DNA of 64,000 nucleotides, from NCBI RefSeq assembly GCF_031085155.1, contig NZ_JAVHUL010000016.1:1-64000 (forward strand). Reading direction: 5' to 3'. Position 1 is the stretch's first letter, and the number at the start of each line of letters is the position of its first letter. The notes below the pieces were generated by a model. It ran no database searches and was not told the DNA's origin. It worked only from the letters and a program-made list of their open reading frames with translations. The position numbers were made by a program, and so were the translations under genes. Shown one piece after another: positions 8,530 through 16,762 of the stretch. Origin of the DNA: Mesonia profundi (GTDB lineage Bacteria; Bacteroidota; Bacteroidia; Flavobacteriales; Flavobacteriaceae).

Positions 8530-9705
8530 ATGAATAATACTAGTAGTCCCTCCAAATTATTGCTCATCGTTGCCATTTTAGCCATCGCCTTTAACCTGAG
8601 GCCTGCGCTTTCGGGAATTGGACCTTTGGCAGAATCTATTGGCATCGATTTAGATCTATCTGGCGCGTCCTTGGGATTATTGACCACCTTACCCCTATTG
8701 GCTTTTGCCGTTATCTCTATGCTGACTCCCTTATTCACTAAAAATTTTGGAGTAGGAAAAACATTATTAGGAGCTTTGGCTATATTGAGTCTCGGGATTA
8801 TATTGAGATCGGTTTTTGGGATTGTGGGTTTATATGTAGGAACCTTATTGATTGGAATAGGCATTGCGTTTGGAAATGTCTTGCTTCCTGCGTTAACGAA
8901 ACAAAACTTCCCCGATAGAGCTGGTGCGATTACGAGTTTATACGGAAGTCTCATGGCGATAGGAGCTGCTTTAGCGGCCGGAATTAGTGTTCCCTTGGCG
9001 GAAGATTACGGTTGGGGATGGCGCGGAGCATTAGTCATTTGGGCAGCAACTTCATTATTGGCCTTCATTATTTGGTCTTTTCAAGTAAAGCATCTCAAAA
9101 AAACCAAACCTAGACGGGACTTTATGGAAGCCCTTAAAAAGCTAAGCAGCGTGCGTTTGGTATGGAAAATGGCAATTTATATGGGCTTACAGTCCATGGT
9201 ATTTTATGTGATTTTAGCTTGGTTGCCCACTATTTTAATTGAAGATGACTACTCTTCTTCCTATTCGGGGTGGATGCTATCTTTATCTCAAGCCACCGGA
9301 ATTCTAGGCTCTATCGTCATTCCGCTTTGGGCAGGAAAACGCAAAGACCAGCGGTTGATTATTGGGGTGTTGGTTTTTTTAGAAATTATCTCTTTAATTG
9401 GCTTGATGTTTCCTAGTTTAGGACTGGTTCCGCTTTGGGTTTCTATCATCGGATTTGTTTTAGGAGGAACTTTTGGTTTGGCCTTATTGCTTATTATTTT
9501 AAGATCTTCAGACTCTGATACCGCCGCAGAGCTTTCAGGAATTGTGCAGTCTATTGGTTACCTCATTGCTGCTACAGGACCTTTCTTTATAGGAATCATT
9601 TTTGACCTTAGTGGAGAGTGGAATTATGCCTTACTCGCTTTAATAGCAGTTGCGCTTATCAAACTCTACGTAGGAATGGGCGCTGGGAAACAAGAAACGA
9701 TTTAG
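8530..9705 (+). CDS. MFS transporter, CynX/NimT family
   Basis: A 391-residue inner-membrane protein with about twelve transmembrane helices. The N-terminal NLRPALSGIGPLAESIG is the signature of the CynX/NimT branch of the major facilitator superfamily, and the loop GVGKTLLGALAI follows helix 2. Family members include the cyanate permease-like CynX and the 2-nitroimidazole exporter NimT; most are uncharacterised. No cyanase or related gene adjoins it, so the substrate cannot be inferred. A few dozen nucleotides of non-coding sequence precede ATG 8530; no clear promoter was found. Confidence 0.9.
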   Translation: MNNTSSPSKLLLIVAILAIAFNLRPALSGIGPLAESIGIDLDLSGASLGLLTTLPLLAFAVISMLTPLFTKNFGVGKTLLGALAILSLGIILRSVFGIVGLYVGTLLIGIGIAFGNVLLPALTKQNFPDRAGAITSLYGSLMAIGAALAAGISVPLAEDYGWGWRGALVIWAATSLLAFIIWSFQVKHLKKTKPRRDFMEALKKLSSVRLVWKMAIYMGLQSMVFYVILAWLPTILIEDDYSSSYSGWMLSLSQATGILGSIVIPLWAGKRKDQRLIIGVLVFLEIISLIGLMFPSLGLVPLWVSIIGFVLGGTFGLALLLIILRSSDSDTAAELSGIVQSIGYLIAATGPFFIGIIFDLSGEWNYALLALIAVALIKLYVGMGAGKQETI

Positions 9706-9816
9706 AGAAGAAGTAGCTAATCTTATAGAGGTTCTTTGGGGTAATTTGTTTGCTAATAAACTTAATCCTATCTTGTATTTCAGAAAAAAATATCTTGAAA
9801 CAAAAAAAGCAGAGAA

Positions 9817-10785
9817 ATGTCCTCTTCACTTTCATATAAAATAATCAGTAAACACTTTTTATTTTTCCTTTTACTAGCTTCTTTTTTATCCTGTACTTCA
9901 AATAGCAAGCGTTTTAATCAATTAGCGGCTCAAGCTGATTTCAGCAGTAATAAAAATGTTGTTGAAAAACTTAGTGGAGAAGACAATCCAAGCGCCGATT
10001 TTGAAAAATCAAAAAGCTTAAAAGTCGCTTCCTGGAACATCCGCCATCTCGGGCGAACAAAAACTCCTGAAGACATTTACGAGATCGCCAATATTTTGCG
10101 CGATTTTGATCTAGTGGCCATCCAAGAAGTGGTAGCCAAAGACCCAGCTGGAGCGCAAGCAGTAGCAAAAATTGCCGATGAACTCAACCGAATGGGAGCT
10201 AAATGGGATTACCAGATTAGCGATCCCACTAAGAGTCCGTCTGTTTATATGAGCGAGCGTTATGCCTTTTTATGGAAGACTTCAAAAGTGAATTTAGCAC
10301 CTCGTGCATACCTAGATAAAGAATTGGAGGACATCTGTTATCGTGAACCTTTTATTGGTACTTTTAAACTGAAGGAAGAAATCACTCCTTTTTATGTGAT
10401 CAATTACCATGGGCGAAAATATTATGACAAGCCCGAGAAGGAGATTGCTTATTTTATTAATTATCCCGAAAGATTAGGTTCCAATAGGGTTCTTATTACC
10501 GGAGATTTTAATCTTGATGAGGCCCATGACGTCTGGAAACCCTTTTATCACAAAGGTTTTAAAAGTGCGTTACAGAATCAGCGAACCACTTTAAAAACAA
10601 AATGCAAGAATGGCAACTATTTAAGTCATCCCATTGATAATGTCTATTTTACCCGAGGAATTAAAAAAATCCAAGCGGGAAGTTTAGATTTTATTGGTAC
10701 TTGTAAAAACCTCAAAAAAGCTCGGGAGATTTCAGATCACCTACCCATTTATATAGAATTTAAAATGAAAGAAAATGAAAAATAA
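9817..10785 (+). CDS. endonuclease/exonuclease/phosphatase-family lipoprotein
   Basis: A 322-residue predicted lipoprotein: a hydrophobic leader ending in a lipobox-like SFLSC, then a linker and an EEP (DNase I-like) domain from about residue 68 (LKVASWNIRHLG). Catalytic landmarks are present: LVAIQEVV (metal-binding Glu), ITGDFNLDEAH (Asp/Asn pair) and ISDHLPIYIEF (the terminal Asp-His). It is therefore probably an active extracytoplasmic nuclease or phosphodiesterase, perhaps for scavenging DNA phosphate. It overlaps the next gene by 11 bp, so the two should be co-transcribed. Confidence 0.9.
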   Translation: MSSSLSYKIISKHFLFFLLLASFLSCTSNSKRFNQLAAQADFSSNKNVVEKLSGEDNPSADFEKSKSLKVASWNIRHLGRTKTPEDIYEIANILRDFDLVAIQEVVAKDPAGAQAVAKIADELNRMGAKWDYQISDPTKSPSVYMSERYAFLWKTSKVNLAPRAYLDKELEDICYREPFIGTFKLKEEITPFYVINYHGRKYYDKPEKEIAYFINYPERLGSNRVLITGDFNLDEAHDVWKPFYHKGFKSALQNQRTTLKTKCKNGNYLSHPIDNVYFTRGIKKIQAGSLDFIGTCKNLKKAREISDHLPIYIEFKMKENEK

Positions 10786-11311
10786 AATCCTTATCCTAAT
10801 CACATTATTCTCTGCAATGCTTGTAAAAGCACAACAAGACGATAAAGATTCCTCTACTACCCTATCTTTTACAAAATCTGAAACCTTAAGTGTAGCTGAT
10901 TTATCTTTTCAAGCGATTTGGGATGATAAACTGAGCTATTCTGACAATATAGGATACTACGGAGGTATTGCTGAATTAAGGGTTTTCAAAAACAAGAAAC
11001 ACCTTCAAACCATCAAAAACATAGAAGATGGGATTGCACTGGGATATATAAATTTTGAAATGAATGACTATAATATAGATGGCTATTTAGACTTTACAGT
11101 TCCCATAAGTTGTGGACGTTCTTGTAATTATTCCTACTACTTATACAATTCAAAAACAAAAAAGTTTGAATACCGAAAAGAATGGGATTACCTACGAATC
11201 CAAATAATGGATAAAGAAAAGAAACAGATTATTTCTCAGCCAGATGGCATGCAAGATGATGGAAAAATATACCAAGTAGAAGGATTGAAACTTATAGAAA
11301 TAAAAAAATAA
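10775..11311 (+). CDS. secreted protein, XAC2610-like
   Basis: A 178-residue protein with a signal peptide (MKNKILILITLFSAMLVKAQ). The middle holds an acidic, EF-like stretch NDYNIDGYLDFTVP followed by YSYYLYNSKTKKFEYRKEW, the arrangement seen in XAC2610/FG-GAP-like secreted proteins (DxNxDGxxD then Y.YdxxtkkF). Function is unknown; such proteins are often cell-surface or periplasmic. The ATG lies inside the end of the preceding nuclease gene (ATGAAAAATAA overlap), pointing to translational coupling. Confidence 0.7.
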   Translation: MKNKILILITLFSAMLVKAQQDDKDSSTTLSFTKSETLSVADLSFQAIWDDKLSYSDNIGYYGGIAELRVFKNKKHLQTIKNIEDGIALGYINFEMNDYNIDGYLDFTVPISCGRSCNYSYYLYNSKTKKFEYRKEWDYLRIQIMDKEKKQIISQPDGMQDDGKIYQVEGLKLIEIKK

Positions 11312-11438
11312 GAATTTAAAAATACAGAGGTTTTTAGATAACTACAGGTATGATATCGATTTGTAACTAATCCGTCTAAATGAATATTTATTTTTATCCA
11401 TAAATGATTAATTATCAGAGTTCGAATCAATAATTTTA

Positions 11439-11466
11439 CGCAAAGACCGCTAAGCCTATCGCAAAG
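11439..11466. repeat. CGCAAAG/CGCTAAG short-period repeat
   Basis: Three near-identical heptamers (CGCAAAG at 11439, CGCTAAG at 11448, CGCAAAG at 11460) in otherwise non-coding sequence between 11312 and 11532. Similar CGCAAAG-rich strings are scattered between genes in many Bacteroidota; that is from memory. Function unknown. Confidence 0.35.
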
Positions 11467-11532
11467 CACACGAATACATGAATTCACGAAATATTAAAAA
11501 TTAACTACTGACCTCTATAAACACAAAAAAAA

Positions 11533-11730
11533 ATGGATGAAATTTTCTGGATCTGCGTAGAATTAATGAAAAAAGGAGCAGCCATTCTCGGAATCACCTA
11601 TGAAGAGTTTAATGTAATCCTCTTCGTTTTGATACATCCGGCCATTACGCTCTTTTTTATTTTTAGTTATTGGAAATATAAAAAGCTATATTCAAGGCAA
11701 AGAAAATCACTTTCAAATGCTGATGAATGA
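11533..11730 (+). CDS. small single-pass membrane protein
   Basis: 65 residues with one strong hydrophobic segment (VILFVLIHPAITLFFIFSYW, about residues 28-47) and a basic C-terminal tail (KYKKLYSRQRKS). No family recognised. Its stop codon overlaps the start of the CHAP-domain lipoprotein gene by 4 bp (ATGA), so the two are very likely one translationally coupled unit. It may assist or regulate the wall hydrolase; that is inference from position only. Confidence 0.65.
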   Translation: MDEIFWICVELMKKGAAILGITYEEFNVILFVLIHPAITLFFIFSYWKYKKLYSRQRKSLSNADE

Positions 11731-12341
11731 TCATGATAATATTTAAAGTAAGACGAGTATTAAGTTTCTTCGTATTGCTGTTTTTGGGGACTTTAGCATT
11801 TACCTCTTGTGATAAAATAGGTTATAAACACAAACCTAAACCCAAAGAGATTGGTGATAAGTTAGATAGTCTTAACGGAGTTTTTGTCTATTATAATAGT
11901 TCGGTTAAAAATGTTTCTGGAAGAAATATGACCGCTGACGGGTATAATCTCGGACTCAAATACCAATGTGTGGAATTTGTTAAGCGTTATTATTACGAGC
12001 ATTTAGACCATAAAATGCCCAATAGTTATGGACACGCAAAAGATTTCTTCGTGAAAGGCCTAGCAGATGGAAAAATGATGAAGCATAGAAACCTAATCCA
12101 ATACACCAATCCTAGCTCCTCAAAGCCAAAGGGGAATGACCTTTTGGTTTTTGATGGCCATACTTTTAATAAATTTGGACACGTTGCTATTATCTCTAAA
12201 GTAACAGAAAACAAAATCGAAATTATTCAGCAAAATCCTGGAGCATATAGTAAATCAAGAGAAAATTTTACCCTTGAAAACAAAAAAGAAAAATGGAAGA
12301 TTCAAAATAAACGAGTTTTGGGCTGGTTGCGGAAAAAATAA
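11727..12341 (+). CDS. CHAP-domain peptidoglycan hydrolase, lipoprotein
   Basis: A 204-residue predicted lipoprotein (leader with TLAFTSC lipobox) carrying a CHAP amidase/endopeptidase domain. The catalytic cysteine lies in KYQCVEFVKRYYYEH near residue 74, and the histidine in KFGHVAIISKV near residue 150, with IQQNPG supplying the polar third position. CHAP domains cleave peptidoglycan amide bonds, so the protein probably remodels the wall from the periplasmic face of a membrane. ATG 11727 overlaps the upstream stop; a second ATG at 11733 is also possible. The upstream small membrane protein appears to be its partner gene. Confidence 0.82.
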   Translation: MIMIIFKVRRVLSFFVLLFLGTLAFTSCDKIGYKHKPKPKEIGDKLDSLNGVFVYYNSSVKNVSGRNMTADGYNLGLKYQCVEFVKRYYYEHLDHKMPNSYGHAKDFFVKGLADGKMMKHRNLIQYTNPSSSKPKGNDLLVFDGHTFNKFGHVAIISKVTENKIEIIQQNPGAYSKSRENFTLENKKEKWKIQNKRVLGWLRKK

Positions 12342-12444
12342 AGACCCAAGCATTACAAACCAATAGAAAGTTCTTTTTTAAATACAACCATCAGTGTTTT
12401 AAGCTTTTATTTTATATCTTAGAGGTTAATCAACTTCTAAAATC

Positions 12445-13746
12445 ATGAAAAAAATTACTTTAGCACTAGCCTTACTTACTTTCGGAGTCCAAGCTCAGGA
12501 TTTCCCTAGTCCATATTGCGATATGGATGATACTAGCGTAGAAGAAATTACATCCGTAGAATTTGCTGGAAGCAGCATCACGAATACAGATTTTACTTCT
12601 ATTCTGGTGGACGAAACCGCAATCATTGCAGAGGTAACTCAAGAAGAAACGTATACCCTTACGGTAGAAGGAAATACCATCGGTAATTTCGAAAATAATA
12701 TAGTGGCGTTTATAGATTGGAATCAGAATGAAGTATTGGATGATGAAGGCGAAATTTACGAAATAGGCTCTCTTATTAATACTACGGGAGACGATGGAAC
12801 TGTAGTAAGTATGGATATTACCGTTCCAGTAGATGCTCTGGAAGGACCGACCCGTATCAGAATTACTAAAACCTATACCGATGAGGACTCTGTTGCCATT
12901 ATAAATCCGTGTGCGATAGAGTTTGATCCTTTTGGTCAAGGAGCTAATCCCAGTTTTGGACAAGCATTAGATTTTACGTTAAATATAGAAGCTAACGACG
13001 CTTTCCCTAGTCCGTATTGCGATATAGAAGACAGTCCTATAGAAGAAATTACTACGGTAGATTTTGCTGAAAGCAGTATCACAAATACGGATTTCTCTTC
13101 TATTCTAGTTGACCAAACCGCAACGATTGCTGAGGTTTCTCTGGGAGAAACGTACACTATTATGGTGGGAGGAAATACATATGGAGATTTCCAAAATAAG
13201 CTGGTCGCTTTTATTAATTGGAATCAAAATGAGCTCTTAGACGATCCTAATGAAATCTACGAAATAGGTGACCTTATCAATTCAGATGGAACCGACGGAA
13301 CTGTAGTAAGTATGGACATCAGCGTACCTGCAGATGCTCTGGAAGGAACTACGCGTATTAGAATCACCAAAACTTATGAAGATCCAGACTCTGTTGCCAT
13401 TATAAATCCATGTGCGATAGAGTTTGATCCTTTTGGCCAAGGAGCTAATCCAGGAATTGGTCAAGCATTAGATTTCACCTTAGAAGTAGGGAGTTTAAAA
13501 GTTAATGATTTTGACACCAGCGCATTGAGTGTATATCCTATACCTGCAAAAGATCTACTGAATGTAAACTATAAAACCAATATCAACTCCGTTAAGGTTT
13601 ATAACCTTTTAGGACAAGAAGTAATCTCACAAAATAAGGCTGCACCTCAAATACAAATAGATGTATCTACACTTTCTGCAGGAGCTTATATCGTAAAAAT
13701 CTCTACGGAAGAAGGACTACATAATTTTAAAATGGTAAAACAGTAA
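12445..13746 (+). CDS. secreted GEVED-repeat protein with type IX secretion signal
   Basis: A 433-residue protein with an N-terminal signal peptide (MKKITLALALLTFGVQAQ), two tandem GEVED-like modules and a C-terminal T9SS type A sorting domain. Each module begins FPSPYCD and contains the AFI(D/N)WNQNE...DD..EIYEIG block and a TRIRITKTY strand; modules start at residues 20 and 187. The C-terminal domain (LSVYPIPAKDLLNVNY ... AYIVKISTEEG ... FKMVKQ) directs export through the type IX system and cell-surface attachment in Bacteroidota. GEVED modules are extracellular beta domains of unclear ligand. The protein has no catalytic domain, so it may be an adhesin-like surface protein. Confidence 0.88.
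   Translation: MKKITLALALLTFGVQAQDFPSPYCDMDDTSVEEITSVEFAGSSITNTDFTSILVDETAIIAEVTQEETYTLTVEGNTIGNFENNIVAFIDWNQNEVLDDEGEIYEIGSLINTTGDDGTVVSMDITVPVDALEGPTRIRITKTYTDEDSVAIINPCAIEFDPFGQGANPSFGQALDFTLNIEANDAFPSPYCDIEDSPIEEITTVDFAESSITNTDFSSILVDQTATIAEVSLGETYTIMVGGNTYGDFQNKLVAFINWNQNELLDDPNEIYEIGDLINSDGTDGTVVSMDISVPADALEGTTRIRITKTYEDPDSVAIINPCAIEFDPFGQGANPGIGQALDFTLEVGSLKVNDFDTSALSVYPIPAKDLLNVNYKTNINSVKVYNLLGQEVISQNKAAPQIQIDVSTLSAGAYIVKISTEEGLHNFKMVKQ
12502..13503 (+). repeat. tandem 501-bp intragenic duplication
   Basis: The two GEVED modules are direct repeats with a period of exactly 501 bp (starts 12502 and 13003). Parts are almost identical at DNA level, for example the stretch encoding DSVAIINPCAIEFDPFGQGA, while the start and middle have diverged. 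This indicates a recent duplication or ongoing gene conversion between the copies. Confidence 0.8.
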
Positions 13747-13796
13747 TAAAAAATGTAAACGGTCTCAATTTGATCAGCTTACATAAAATAGAATTA

Positions 13797-13831
13797 GAGG
13801 AGCAAATTATGTACTTGTTCCTCTTTTTTTT
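13797..13831 (+). terminator. rho-independent terminator after the GEVED gene
   Basis: GAGGAGCAA (13797-13805) pairs with TTGTTCCTC (13815-13823) with one mismatch, followed by a run of eight T residues. It is placed about 50 bp after the stop codon, as expected. Confidence 0.75.
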
Positions 13832-13910
13832 GTTTACGGAAATGACAAAAAAATAAATAATTTATATGTTATACCTTAACTAGAAAAAATAAAACCGAAA
13901 TAAATACTTT

Positions 13911-14378
13911 ATGAATTTGAATTCCAACGCATTAAAAAACCTCTTCCTGTTTTGTCTATTATCTATTTTTAGTGGAGACCTAATGGCGCAACACATGTTT
14001 AAAGAGAAATTTGAAGATTGTAAGACGAAACGATTTACGACAGAGAAAGATTCTATAAGCGTACAAGAAAATGAAAAGGATATCATTTATATTCTTGCAA
14101 ATAACTTTACGGAAGAAAACGTAAAAAAAATAAAAGGGCTTTTAAGTCTACAAATTATTGTAGACACGAATGGAAATTCTTGTTTATTAAGTATCACAAA
14201 CGATACAGACATAAACACCAAAAAGCTTAATATCAAACAAATTATCGATAAAAAATTAACTTGGAGAAAGCCCGATAAAAAGACTTCTGTTCTTTTGGGA
14301 ATCAAGTTTTATGGAACTGAAGTTGAAAAGAAAAGAATTGGAATGAGCAAAGAAAAAGGATTCCACGTCATAAATTAA
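13911..14378 (+). CDS. secreted protein of unknown function, TonB-C-like end
   Basis: 155 residues with a signal peptide-like N-terminus (LFLFCLLSIFSGDLMAQ). The C-terminal half (LQIIVDTNGNSCLLSITND ... KLTWRKPDKKTSVLLGIKFYG) resembles the beta-strand pattern of TonB C-terminal-like domains found in many small Bacteroidota periplasmic proteins, but the match is weak. There is no transmembrane anchor beyond the leader. Single gene between two terminator-separated units. Function not inferred. Confidence 0.55.
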   Translation: MNLNSNALKNLFLFCLLSIFSGDLMAQHMFKEKFEDCKTKRFTTEKDSISVQENEKDIIYILANNFTEENVKKIKGLLSLQIIVDTNGNSCLLSITNDTDINTKKLNIKQIIDKKLTWRKPDKKTSVLLGIKFYGTEVEKKRIGMSKEKGFHVIN

Positions 14379-14461
14379 AGAATAAAAAGATGTAATTTAC
14401 ATTCTCGGTAATAAATATTCAGTTGAAAACCTAAAGTATAAACATTTCTTAAGAAAAATAT

Positions 14462-15490
14462 ATGGCAAAAATAGAAATATCTGGCAAGCAACTCGTTAAA
14501 AGCTTACTCCTCATCTGCCTAATTTGGATTATACTCACTTCTGCTTCTAGCTTAATTTTACCCTTAGTAGTCGCCGTCATCATAGCTACTTTACTAGACA
14601 AACCTACCCAGAAAATGAGATCTTGGGGCTTTCCTAAATGGCTCGCCATTAGTATTTCTATGCTCCTATCTATTGTCATTTTCACTTTGCTCTTTTGGCT
14701 CATTAGTACTCAGGTAAATTCCATGGCAGATGATTGGCCAACCATCAAAGAAAAAGCACTGGCTAAATATCAAGTTTTTAGTGAGTGGATGCAAGACAAC
14801 TTTCAAGTAAATCCGAAGAAAGCATTTAATGAAAACATCGATTTATTTGATCAAGTACAAAATTTAGCTCAAGGTTTTTTCTCTTCCATATCTGATGTAT
14901 TTTCCAATTCTTTTATCATCTTCATTTATGTGATCCTTCTATTAATGCAAAAAAAGCTCTTTATCGGCTTTTTTAAGAAATTGGTAAAACACGAAGGCGG
15001 AGCGACTAAAATTCTACAAGGTTCGGCTAACATCATTAGTGGATATCTTTTTGGAAAAGCTAAAATCATGTTCTTCTTAGTCATCATTTATTATATAGGC
15101 TTTAAAGTAGGTCAAGTCCCCTTTGCTCTATTTCTAGCTTTATTTGCAGCCTTATTTTCTATCATTCCCTATGTGGGAAATATTATAGGTGGCGGTGTGG
15201 CTGTAATCTTATCTTATTTGTATGCGGGTGGCACTCCCGCGCTTATCGTCATTGGAGTAATTATGGCGGCTCAACTTATAGAAAATTACATCCTCACCCC
15301 TTGGATTATTGGCGACGAAATAGATTTAAATCCGTTTATTACCGTTTTTGGTGTTATTCTATTCTCCACGCTTTGGGGAATTGTAGGTGCTATCTTTGCT
15401 TTACCACTAGTCGGAGTTTTAAAAGTAATTTTTGAGAATACGAAAAACTTAGAAGCCTACGCCCATTTATTAAAAAAACAAAACGATTAA
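14462..15490 (+). CDS. AI-2E family transporter (PerM/YdiK-like)
   Basis: A 342-residue membrane protein with about eight helices. The N-terminal block LVKSLLLICLIWIILTSASS, a soluble central loop (MADDWPTIKEKAL and following) and the conserved C-terminal ALFSIIPYVGNIIGGG and ENYILTPWIIG segments are typical of the AI-2E/PerM family. Some members export autoinducer-2 and others drive Na+/H+ exchange, so the substrate is open. The downstream amidohydrolase gene starts 1 bp after its stop, which implies one transcript. Confidence 0.9.
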   Translation: MAKIEISGKQLVKSLLLICLIWIILTSASSLILPLVVAVIIATLLDKPTQKMRSWGFPKWLAISISMLLSIVIFTLLFWLISTQVNSMADDWPTIKEKALAKYQVFSEWMQDNFQVNPKKAFNENIDLFDQVQNLAQGFFSSISDVFSNSFIIFIYVILLLMQKKLFIGFFKKLVKHEGGATKILQGSANIISGYLFGKAKIMFFLVIIYYIGFKVGQVPFALFLALFAALFSIIPYVGNIIGGGVAVILSYLYAGGTPALIVIGVIMAAQLIENYILTPWIIGDEIDLNPFITVFGVILFSTLWGIVGAIFALPLVGVLKVIFENTKNLEAYAHLLKKQND

Positions 15491-15491
15491 A

Positions 15492-16717
15492 ATGCTTCAG
15501 TATAAAATTATCAATGCCCGTCTTAGCAACCATAAAAACCCGGTTCAGATTGGGATTAAAGATGGTCTTATTACCCAAATTAAAGAAAATATCAACGCTT
15601 CCGCGGAAGCGATACTAGACGCCAACAATAATTGGGTAAGCCCAGGATTTTTGAGAGCCACATTCACCTTGACAAAGCCTGTATTCTAGACCGCTGTAAC
15701 ATAGAAGAAGGCACCTTAGAAGAGGCTGTAAACGAAACTTCCAAAGCAAAAAAAGATTTTACCGAAGAAGACGTTTACAAAAGAGCGAGCCAGGTGGTAG
15801 AAATGGCCATTAAAAAAGGAACCATGGGAATGAGAACTTTTGTAGAAACAGATCCTAAAACCAGTTTAAGAGCCTTTAATGCGATTAAAAAAGTAAAAGA
15901 GAACTACGCTTTTGCCATAGACATTCAAATTTGTGCTTTTGCGCAAGAAGGCTTAACAGACAGCAAAGAGACACAAGCCCTCTTAGAAGAAGCATTACAA
16001 AATGGCGCAACGGTGGTTGGCGGTTGCCCATACAAAGATGAAAATCTCAACAAGCATATAGAAATGATTCTAGACTTGGCTCAAAAGTATGCTATAGATG
16101 CAGATTTTCACTTAGACTTTGACTTAAATCCTGAAGATTCTAATTCTAGCATTCCCAAATTGGTAGAAGAAACACTTAAACGTAATTATCAAGGGAAAGT
16201 GAGTATTGGGCACGTTACCAAACTGGCAGCCATGAGGCCAGAGCAACGCGAAAAAATGATTTCTCTGTTAGAAAGCGCTAACATAAATTTGAGCATTCTG
16301 CCCGCTACAGATATTTTCCTTAACGGAAGAAATACGGGCAATCCTAAACCTCGAGGACTCGTAAATGCCAAAGATTTTGCAAAACGCATAAATACCTGTA
16401 TTGCCAGCAATAATATTCTTAATGCTTTTACACCTTACGGCGATGCCTCTCTATTGCGAATGGCGAATATGTATGCTAATTTATCTCAAGCAGCAACCAA
16501 AGAAGAATTGGAAACCGTCTATAAAATGATTGGTCAAAATGCTGCGCAAATGCTTCAGCAAAATTTTGCTTTGGAAGAGAATAGGCCAGCAAATTTGGTA
16601 ATTGTAGAAGCCAAAAATGCTACCGATGCTATCCGAAAAATTTCGCAGCCTTTATTAGGCATCAAAAATGGCAAAGTCAGTTTTAAAAATGAGGCTGCAA
16701 TTTTGTTTATCCCTTAA
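15492..16717 (+). pseudogene. amidohydrolase (cytosine deaminase-like), split by a one-base frameshift
   Basis: The first 53 codons encode the N-terminal beta sandwich of a metal-dependent amidohydrolase (MLQYKIINARLSNH ... NNWVSPGF). At about 15650-15660, in a T5 run, the frame shifts and the rest continues in another frame from ESHIHLDKACIL through QICAFAQEG, DFHLDFDLNP, IGHVTKLAAM and TPYGDASLLRM to the end. The HxH metal motif, the later histidines and the final aspartate are all kept. The joined protein would be about 408 residues, normal for the cytosine deaminase/isoguanine deaminase-like branch. As read, neither half can fold alone; a lost base in the homopolymer, real or a sequencing error, is the likely cause. 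Confidence 0.87.
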
Positions 16718-16762
16718 TTCTAAGTACCTTTAAAGTAACCACGATTTAATAACTCAAAGACT

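Noticed and set aside
8514-8954. 146-codon minus-strand frame opposite the MFS gene
   Set aside because: Antisense shadow of the well-supported CynX-like transporter; composition is proline- and lysine-rich as expected for an antisense reading.
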